Shown: positions 1 to 6,500 of the stretch, one piece after another
How the letters are laid out: each line of letters starts with the position of its first letter
Numbering within the stretch: position 1 is the stretch's first letter
Source of the DNA: Clostridiales bacterium
GTDB taxonomy: Bacteria > Bacillota > Clostridia > Oscillospirales > CAG-382
DNA length: 10,334 nucleotides
Reading direction: 5' to 3'
NCBI GenBank assembly: GCA_003343885.1
Contig: QAKH01000029.1
Coordinates: 1-10,334 of the forward strand
Made by a program: the position numbers and the translations under genes
The notes under the pieces: model-generated
What the model was told of the DNA's origin: nothing
The model's input: the letters and a program-made list of their open reading frames with translations, nothing else
Databases searched by the model: none

Positions 1-24
1 AATGTGTTTTTATGCGTTTCCGCC

Positions 25-175
25 ATACTGCGAAATTTGCGGTATCGCCGTCAAATCTTAAAAATTTGACGGCGTCCCCGGGAGTCGAGAGGGCTCGCAA
101 GCCCTCCGCGTACTTTTTTGGCACTTTTTTCGTACGAGCGAAAAAAGTGCGGCAATGTGCCGCTCCAAATTTCGC
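25..175. repeat. Cluster of nested and tandem inverted repeats (extragenic structured element)
   Basis: Five hairpins lie almost end to end. ATACTGC (25-31) pairs with GCGGTAT (39-45) with one T-G wobble. An 11-bp arm at 46-56 pairs perfectly with 64-74. A 7-bp arm at 89-95 pairs with 100-106 around the loop CGCA. A 12-bp arm at 121-132 pairs perfectly with 139-150. GCGGCA (149-154) pairs with TGCCGC (158-163). In addition GCGAAATTTG (30-39) is the exact reverse complement of 166-175, so the whole block can close on itself like a miniature element with 10-bp terminal inverted repeats; that outer pairing competes with the first hairpin. All pairings are read directly from the sequence. The identity is inference: a dispersed extragenic palindromic element, a non-autonomous mobile element, or the 3' structure of a gene lying upstream of the window. 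No direct target duplication was recognised, and no T-tract makes any of the hairpins an obvious terminator. Confidence 0.6.
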
Positions 176-227
176 GGGCGAGCAAGCAAAAATAACAAAT
201 TTAATCTTCCGCAAACCCCTTGCCTGT

Positions 228-257
228 TTGTTCGGCATAAACTAAAGAACGTAAAAT
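228..257 (+). promoter_or_regulatory. Possible promoter of the isomerase gene
   Basis: TTGTTC (228-233) and TAAAAT (252-257) are separated by 18 nt and lie about 55 nt before the ATG at 311. Both hexamers deviate from the sigma-A consensus, and the surroundings are A/T-rich enough to produce such matches by chance. The stretch from 176 to 310 contains nothing else recognisable except the ribosome binding site GGAAAGGAAG (294-303). Confidence 0.3.
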
Positions 258-310
258 CAGATAAAAAGCATAAACATATATTGTAAAATAATAGGAAAGG
301 AAGTTTTTGT

Positions 311-1063
311 ATGAGATTTTGTATTCCTGTACCCTGCTTTTTCCCGAAAATGGATTTCTGCGAAGCAGTTAATAAAATTGCCTCGCTCGGCTTCGACGCC
401 GTCGAAACCTATAACTGGAGCGAGCTTGATCTTGAACGCGTCAAAGCCACCTGTGAAGATTCCGGCGTCGAACTTGTCAGTATGTGCGTCAGCCGCTTTG
501 AGATGACCGAGCCGCAAAAACGCAAAATCTGGCTTGACGCCCTTCGTGAAAGCTGCGCCGCCGCTAAAAAAGCCGGCGCCTCTAAACTCATTACCCAGGT
601 CGGCAACGATACCGGAGAGCCTCGGCAATACCAGCACGAAAGTATTGTTAATGCTTTAAAGGAAGCAAAACCTATACTTGAAGAGTACGGCGTCACCGTC
701 ATGATAGAACCCCTTAATACATATGTAAATCACCCTGGTTACTACCTCTACACAAGCTCCGAAGCGTTCGATATCATCCGTGAAGTAAACCATCCGTTCG
801 TTAAGGTCGTGTTTGATATCTATCACCAACAGATAATGGAGGGAAATATTATCCCGAATATTACCTCAAACCTCGATTGTATCGCACATCTCCACTGCGC
901 CGGACACCCCGGCAGAAACGAGCTCCAGTACGGTGAAAACGATTACTCCGTTATCTTCCGTGCCGTCGATAAGGCGCTTTATACCGGCTGCTGCGGACTT
1001 GAGTACTCTCCCAAACTTGAACCAACGGAGAGTTTAAAGGAATTCAAAAGATTGTATATGTAA
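311..1063 (+). CDS. Hydroxypyruvate isomerase-like sugar isomerase (xylose isomerase-like TIM barrel)
   Basis: This is a 250-residue cytoplasmic protein of the AP-endonuclease-2/xylose isomerase-like TIM-barrel family, closest in motif content to hydroxypyruvate isomerase (Hyi), which interconverts hydroxypyruvate and tartronate semialdehyde. Motifs seen in order are VMIEPLNT around residues 130-137 followed by HPGYYL, VFDIYHQQIMEGN near 167-179, HLHCAGHPGRNE near 193-204 with a GEND-Y segment at 208-212, and CGLEYSP near 228-234. By family analogy Glu133, Asp169, His195 and Glu231 would hold the divalent metal, with Glu133 and Glu231 as the catalytic pair. The length is close to the roughly 258 residues usual for Hyi. 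The ATG at 311 is preceded by GGAAAGGAAG at 7-nt spacing. No glyoxylate or tartronate pathway gene is adjacent, so the exact substrate is open: a ketose 3-epimerase or another sugar isomerase remains possible. The protein is Cys-rich for an enzyme of this size. The fold assignment is firm; the substrate is inferred. Confidence 0.85.
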   Translation: MRFCIPVPCFFPKMDFCEAVNKIASLGFDAVETYNWSELDLERVKATCEDSGVELVSMCVSRFEMTEPQKRKIWLDALRESCAAAKKAGASKLITQVGNDTGEPRQYQHESIVNALKEAKPILEEYGVTVMIEPLNTYVNHPGYYLYTSSEAFDIIREVNHPFVKVVFDIYHQQIMEGNIIPNITSNLDCIAHLHCAGHPGRNELQYGENDYSVIFRAVDKALYTGCCGLEYSPKLEPTESLKEFKRLYM

Positions 1064-1147
1064 AATTATGTGTATTAGTATTCGTAATTTTTGCCTTGCC
1101 GCTAAAATCCACATAAATTACATCCTGTTAAGTTGATATTTTTAATG

Positions 1148-1185
1148 ACGGAAATGCCGGGGAATAACTCTATGCGCATTTCCGT
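1148..1185. terminator. Hairpin after the isomerase gene, possible terminator
   Basis: ACGGAAATGC (1148-1157) is the perfect reverse complement of GCATTTCCGT (1176-1185), with an 18-nt loop, 85 nt after the isomerase stop. The run after it (TTTAATTAAATT) is T-rich but interrupted, and the loop is long, so this is a weak intrinsic terminator at best. It could also be a dyad serving the htpG leader. The rest of 1064-1308 is A/T-rich spacer. Confidence 0.4.
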
Positions 1186-1243
1186 TTAATTAAATTACAT
1201 ATAATGTTAACATTTGCGAAAAAACTTACTGCTTCTTGTGGTC

Positions 1244-1249
1244 TATAAT
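1244..1249 (+). promoter_or_regulatory. Candidate -10 box of htpG
   Basis: A perfect TATAAT hexamer lies 60 nt before the htpG start. No good -35 hexamer sits 16-18 nt upstream (that stretch reads as A-rich AAAACT); TTGCGA occurs at 1214-1219, but the 24-nt spacing is too long. No CIRCE element (TTAGCACTC-N9-GAGTGCTAA) and no CtsR heptad repeat were found in 1064-1308, so HrcA or CtsR heat-shock control is not supported by the sequence shown. Confidence 0.4.
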
Positions 1250-1308
1250 TATATGTATAAAAATAAATACAAAAGTAAAGACAAAAGAAACTGAAGGGAG
1301 TCTTTTTT

Positions 1309-3234
1309 TTGAGCGAACAGATTAAAAAAGGCGGTATTTCCGTCGAAACTAAAAATATTTTTCCCGTTATAAAAAAATGGCTGTATTCCGATAAGGATAT
1401 CTTTGTGAGAGAGCTTGTCAGCAACGCCTGCGACGCCATAACAAAGCATAAACGCCTCGTTTCACTTTCCGAAGCCGAGCCTGATGGCAACCCCTACCGT
1501 ATCGACGTCGTGCTTGATAACGACCTTGGAACTCTCACATTTTCTGATAACGGCATCGGAATGAACCAAGAAGAAATAGATAAGTATATAAATCAAATTG
1601 CGCTGTCAGGCGCCGTTGATTTTATAAGCAAGTACGAAAGCTCCGATCCCAAAAATAATGAATCAAGCGGAATTATCGGACATTTCGGCCTCGGTTTTTA
1701 TTCGGCATTTATGATTGCGGATACCGTTGAGATACGCTCAAAATCATGGCACGATGAAAAAGCCGTCTGGTGGAAAGGCAACGACGACGGCGACTACGAA
1801 ATGGGCCCGTGCGACGATAAAACCGAGCGTGGAACAGAAATTATCCTCCACATAAATGAAGAGGAAAAAGAATACGCAAACGCCTATAAAATTAAGGAAA
1901 TCCTTGAAAAATTCTGCGCGTTTATGCCGTATGAAATTTATTTTACCGAGCTTCCCGAGCCTGAAAAAAAGGAAGAACCCAAAAACGAAACCGGTGAAAA
2001 CGGCGAGAATACCCAAAAAGAAGCTCCCAAACCCATAAACGACACAAATCCGCTCTGGCTTAAAAGACCGCAGGACTGCACCGACGAGGAGTATAAGGAA
2101 TTTTACCGCAAGGTGTTCTCCGATTACCGTGAGCCGCTTTTCTGGATACACATCAACGCCGACTATCCGCTTAACTTTAAAGGCATACTCTATTTCCCGC
2201 GTATGGAAAACGAGTTCGGCAATTATGAGGGACAAGTTAAGCTCTACTATAACCAGGTGTTCGTCGCTGATAATATAAAGGAAGTAATTCCCGAATACCT
2301 CCTGCTTCTCAAAGGCGTAATCGACTGCCCTGAGCTTCCTCTCAACGTCTCAAGAAGCTATCTCCAGACCAACGGCTACGTTTCTAAAATTTCTGCACAC
2401 ATCGTCAAGAAGGTCGGCGATAAAATAAATTCCCTCTTCTCTACCGACCGTGAAAAGTACGAAGGCATGTGGGATTTAATTAAACTGTTTGTCGAATACG
2501 GCTGTGTAAGGGATCAGAAATTCTTTGAGAAAGTAAAAGATTCCGTGCTGTATAAAACAACCGCCGGAAAATATCTGACACTAAAAGAGTATGCCGAAAC
2601 CGAGCACTTTGACAAAAAAGTATACTATACCGACGACAAAAAGCAGCAGGCGGCGTATATTTCAATGTTTGACAAGCAGTCGGTGTGCGTAATAGAGCTT
2701 GATAAGCTTTTGGATATCCAGTTTGTCGGCGCCGTTGAACACTCTGCCTCTTCGGCGGAAGAACCGCTGAAGGACGTAAAGTTCGTGCGCGTTGACAGCG
2801 GTGTAAGCGACATATTAAAGGAAGAAAAAAAGGAAAAGAACGGCAAGGAAACAGAAAAACTTGAAAAATATTTTGAAAAAGTACTCGCAAAAGGCGAGCA
2901 TCTCAAGTTTTCAAGCGAATACCTTAAGGAAACCGAAGTCCCGGCTGTAATAGGCTTGTCCGAGGAGTCGCGCAGATTTGCCGATATGATGAAAATGTAC
3001 GGCTCGGCAATGAACGCACCGTTCCCGCAGGATATGACTCTCGTACTAAATCTTTCAAATCCGCTTACCGAAAAACTGCTCGAAAAAGTAACTTCCGACG
3101 CATGCGGCGAAACCGAGGAAAAGCTTGTGAAACAGGTTTATATGCTTGCGCTTATTGCCCAAAGACCTCTCGAGGCGGATGAACTTTCTGATTTTATCTC
3201 TCTTTCCTCGGAACTTTACAACAAATTGTGTTAG
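1309..3234 (+). CDS. htpG: Molecular chaperone HtpG (bacterial Hsp90)
   Basis: This is a 641-residue cytosolic ATP-dependent homodimeric chaperone that remodels client proteins. The N-terminal GHKL ATPase domain carries all the expected motifs: VRELVSNACDA (33-43, with Glu35 and Asn39 for hydrolysis and Mg), SDNGIGM (79-85, Asp80 contacting adenine), GIIGHFGLGFYSAF (121-134, the ATP lid/glycine motif) and GTEIILH (175-181). The middle domain begins near 245 and contains LPLNVSRSYLQ (343-353), whose Arg349 corresponds to the Arg that senses the gamma-phosphate. The remainder is the C-terminal dimerisation domain. Between the first two domains, residues about 214-245 form a linker rich in Glu, Lys, Asn and Pro that is longer than in E. 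coli HtpG and brings the total length above the usual 620-630. The start is TTG at 1309, chosen because GAAGGGAG (1293-1300) lies 8 nt upstream and the family's typical N-terminus follows directly. The gene stands alone, without dnaK or groEL neighbours. Confidence 0.97.
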   Translation: MSEQIKKGGISVETKNIFPVIKKWLYSDKDIFVRELVSNACDAITKHKRLVSLSEAEPDGNPYRIDVVLDNDLGTLTFSDNGIGMNQEEIDKYINQIALSGAVDFISKYESSDPKNNESSGIIGHFGLGFYSAFMIADTVEIRSKSWHDEKAVWWKGNDDGDYEMGPCDDKTERGTEIILHINEEEKEYANAYKIKEILEKFCAFMPYEIYFTELPEPEKKEEPKNETGENGENTQKEAPKPINDTNPLWLKRPQDCTDEEYKEFYRKVFSDYREPLFWIHINADYPLNFKGILYFPRMENEFGNYEGQVKLYYNQVFVADNIKEVIPEYLLLLKGVIDCPELPLNVSRSYLQTNGYVSKISAHIVKKVGDKINSLFSTDREKYEGMWDLIKLFVEYGCVRDQKFFEKVKDSVLYKTTAGKYLTLKEYAETEHFDKKVYYTDDKKQQAAYISMFDKQSVCVIELDKLLDIQFVGAVEHSASSAEEPLKDVKFVRVDSGVSDILKEEKKEKNGKETEKLEKYFEKVLAKGEHLKFSSEYLKETEVPAVIGLSEESRRFADMMKMYGSAMNAPFPQDMTLVLNLSNPLTEKLLEKVTSDACGETEEKLVKQVYMLALIAQRPLEADELSDFISLSSELYNKLC

Positions 3235-3270
3235 CGAGTTTTGTTGAAAATAAACAAAGCGTCCTTTCAA

Positions 3271-3285
3271 AATGAACTGTTCATT
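3271..3285. promoter_or_regulatory. 15-bp palindrome in the spacer after htpG
   Basis: AATGAACTGTTCATT is a perfect dyad: 7-bp arms around one central T. It lies 37 nt after the htpG stop and about 100 nt before the next promoter. It has no following T-tract, so it is not a normal terminator. A repressor or activator site is possible but unproven. The rest of 3235-3370 is A/T-rich, with no gene. Confidence 0.3.
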
Positions 3286-3371
3286 ACTAAATATAGTGCT
3301 GTATTAATATTTATGTGATATATATTGTATGTGTGTGTACAAACTCACAATTTATAGCATTTATTTGGCAA

Positions 3372-3388
3372 AATAGTTTGTAACTATT
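3372..3388. promoter_or_regulatory. Operator-like dyad overlapping the -35 of the giant gene
   Basis: AATAGTTTGTAACTATT has perfect 7-bp arms separated by TGT. Its right end shares two bases with the -35 hexamer TTGACA (3387-3392). Palindromes of this size placed over a -35 are typical binding sites of dimeric repressors such as MarR or TetR types. No regulator gene is in the window, so which protein would bind is unknown. Confidence 0.4.
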
Positions 3389-3415
3389 GACAATAAAAAT
3401 CTTTTGTTGTATAAT
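3387..3415 (+). promoter_or_regulatory. Consensus sigma-A promoter of the giant surface protein gene
   Basis: TTGACA (3387-3392) and TATAAT (3410-3415) match both consensus hexamers exactly with the optimal 17-nt spacer, which predicts strong transcription starting near 3421-3424 and a 5' leader of about 83 nt. This is the only full-consensus promoter in the window and fits an abundant surface protein. Confidence 0.85.
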
Positions 3416-3433
3416 ATGGACGTAATTCTATGG

Positions 3434-3467
3434 GGATAGCTGTCCGTATTTGCGGCTTCAGCTGCCC
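3434..3467 (+). promoter_or_regulatory. Hairpin near the 5' end of the surface-protein mRNA leader
   Basis: GGATAGCTG (3434-3442) can pair with CAGCTGCCC (3459-3467) with one mismatch and one G-U pair, and an inner CCG/CGG stem (3444-3446 with 3453-3455) closes the loop. The structure starts about 10 nt after the predicted transcription start and ends well before the ribosome binding site AAAAGGAG (3488-3495). It matches no riboswitch family I recognise. A 5' mRNA-stabilising hairpin is the simplest reading. Confidence 0.4.
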
Positions 3468-3505
3468 GGAGTGAGTACAATATTATTAAAAGGAGTGCAG
3501 TCCAC

Positions 3506-6500
3506 ATGAAAAAAACGATCAGCTTAATTCTCTGCATCGCGATGATTCTGTCGTCGGTGGCGTTTTGTCTGCCTGCAATAGCTGCGGACATCGATTTTAG
3601 CGTGGAAACATCAGAGGATTTTGCAATACTGCCCGAACAAGAAGCGGAGCTTGCCGCGTCGGCAAATTTGCCGATCTTAGTCGATTTTGAAGACGGAGAA
3701 ACGGCATTTACTCCCGGTACCGATAAGGTTACCCTTGCGGTAGTTGACGGAGCAGAAAGCAAAGAGCTTGCTGTTACCATAGCTACCAAAACGGTAGCAA
3801 CTGCGCACACGGCAAACTATGCTGTTGACGGTTCCCTGCCGGCAGGAAGATATAAGGTGTCCTTTGACATCCGTCTGCCTTCCGAAGGTAAGGAAATGTC
3901 AGTATATTTTCAGCCTGAAGGCGCGACACGTGAAGAAATAATCAAGGAGACCGTTTCCGGAACGGAAGCCAACCTCAGTGGGACATTTGATGTGGACGCC
4001 GAGACAGACAATGTTTCTCTTCTTATATCTATGAGAAGACGCTCGACAGATCCTGAGGAAACTTATTACATAGACAACTTCCTTGTTGAGTCTGTACCTG
4101 TAACCGGAACCATCGTATTTGATGCAAACGGCGGAGAAGGCTCTCAGGAAGCGATAGAAACACAGACCGGTTATACCGAAACTTTGCCGGCTGAAACAAC
4201 ATTTACCCGCGAATACTATGATTTCGCAGGATGGTCGCTTAACAAGGACGCAGCTCCCGACGGAGACGAACTTGTTGCTGAGTACGTTGTAGAAAAGTCC
4301 GATTTCAACGCTGAAGACGAAGTTGTGTTCTATGCAATATGGGTTAGAAGAACCTATAGTGTTGCGCTCGATTTTGACGGAGGCGTTTCCGAAGCAGCTC
4401 CTTCGTATAAAGCAAATGAGGGTGAGACCTGCACGGTAGTGCTCCCCACAGCTGCTGAAGTAACAAAAGAGGGCTTCTTGCTTACCGGTTGGAAAGATAA
4501 AGCAGGAAACGAGTACAAGCCGGGCGAAACCGTTGTTGTTTCCGAAGCTGATACCTTTACAGCTCAGTGGCTGGATATTTCCGGCTTCGAGTCAGTTATT
4601 CCGGTTAAGGCTTCAGGACATGACGGAAAAACAACTGATGTTGATTTGAGAGACCCCGGTGCTTACTACGTATTTGATACCGCAATTGATGAAGATTCAC
4701 TCAGCCTTGAAGCAATAGGCGTTGACGTCGTTGCAAGCTATGAATATATAGCTGAAGAAAATACGCTTGTTCTCTACCCGAGCGCAAAATATGTAAAGGC
4801 GGGAGCAACTCTCACCATTCCTACTACACAGACAACCGTATTTACGGCTGACGGCACAGGAATGATAAAGATCACAGCTCTTACATATACGTTTGCGACT
4901 GATTATGTAAATCCGTACGAAAACTTGTTCCCGTACGGTGACGCAGAAAGAGCTTACTTCCCTTACTACACAGGAGATGCAAACGCAACTGCTGTGCTTG
5001 TTGAAGAAGAAGACGGAAACCATTATGCCGTTCTTCGCGCAAATAAAAAATATAGTGGCCACCCACATACAGGTATAAATACTTATTTTGTTGACGGCGC
5101 AACATACAAGTTTACCGGGCGTTATAAGAGTCTTGGCGGATACGACGGATTATCTTCCGGGAACAGCGTCATGTTCAACGCGGACTTTAATGGAAAGATT
5201 TCTTCGACCGGCACTATAGTGAACGGTGAGCCCGGCGGTGCAGTTAAAGATCATGAAAATGGCTTCAATCATCTCGGCGAACTTGGCACTGCGACCGAAT
5301 GGACAGAGGTTGAGGTTGAGTTTACCGTTAATAAGACCGGAACAGCTAATGCTAACATGATAACCTTCTATTCTAACCCGAAAGACAATGTTGTTACCGA
5401 ATATGCAATGGATGACTTTGCTCTTTACAGAAGAATAGATCTTTCCTATGGCCCCGGTCTTTATGGAGAACTTAAGACGGGAGAGGAAGATCCAGCGACT
5501 GTTGGAGCATACCTTGACGGAACTAGTACCAAATTCGTCATTGAGGATATGCCATATGAGGTTCTTGATGACAGGTTGACAATTGATCCTGAGAAACCTT
5601 GGCTTGCAAGTAATGGTGATACTTATGCACCTGGCGAAACAGTAGACCTTGAAAAGACTGGACCGCTTCACCTCATTCCGAATATTATAGTTGACGAGCC
5701 TCTTTATACAGTTACTTTCGAAGGAGAGGGTATCGGTGCGTTACCAGGTTTCTTGACAGTAGTAGCAGGGGATTCAGTCGATCTTAAGAATTACGAAGAT
5801 CATGTTTCTTTGGTTAACGGAAAGAATTTCAACGGCTGGTCAACCACCGGAGATTTCTTCGATATTATTCACGGTGAAGTTGCTATTACAAAGAACACAA
5901 CCTTTAAAGCAGACGTTTCCTATAATATAGATTTTGCTATTCCGGCAAATTACGAAGGCTGGTCAGTAAACAATGCAACCATAGAAAAGCTCTACAATGG
6001 AAACTCTATGCTTATCAAGCATAAGACCGGAAGCGCGGACGACGTATTCCCGAGCAAGGGCGGTTTCAGTGTTCCGATGGCGAAGTATAAGAACATAACA
6101 CTTTATATTGACGCTGAATATTTCGACTACGGAAAGGAAAACCCGTTTTTTGACGGTTTCAAGACCGAGGGTATTTACTTTGGAAGACCGGGTGAAGGCG
6201 CTGACTGGCGAAGACTTGTCAGCGGTTACGTTGAAGGATTTACCGAAGATGGAAAGTATGCAATAGTAAGACACAAGATGTCTGAGCATGCGCAGTGGGT
6301 TGGTACTCTTAACTATTTCCGTTTCGACGCGTACAACGGATTCTGCGGCTATGCAATTCGTGCAATTGTATTTGAAGAAGCAGATCCGTTTGAAGAAGAT
6401 ACAATAGCTATTTCCGGAATAGAAATTCCTGAACCCGGTAAGCTTCCTGTAACAACAGCTGCCGATGATACCGGTATTGCCGATGTTACTTCGGTAACCT

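Noticed and set aside
12..245. 77-codon open frame at the start of the window
   Set aside because: It runs straight through the hairpin cluster, has no ribosome binding site, ends in composition unlike a folded protein, and its reading frame is explained by the inverted repeats. It is probably a spurious translation of a repeat element.
1064..1308. Search for CIRCE or CtsR operators before htpG
   Set aside because: Neither the TTAGCACTC/GAGTGCTAA dyad nor tandem GGTCAAA-type heptads are present, so no named heat-shock operator is annotated.
3219..3246. CAACAAA/TTTGTTG pairing across the htpG stop as a terminator
   Set aside because: The stem is seven mostly A/T pairs, overlaps coding sequence and lacks a following T-run; it is too weak to call.
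3434..3467. Leader hairpin as a riboswitch (for example cyclic di-GMP)
   Set aside because: No conserved core of a known riboswitch class was recognised and no expression platform is visible before the ribosome binding site.
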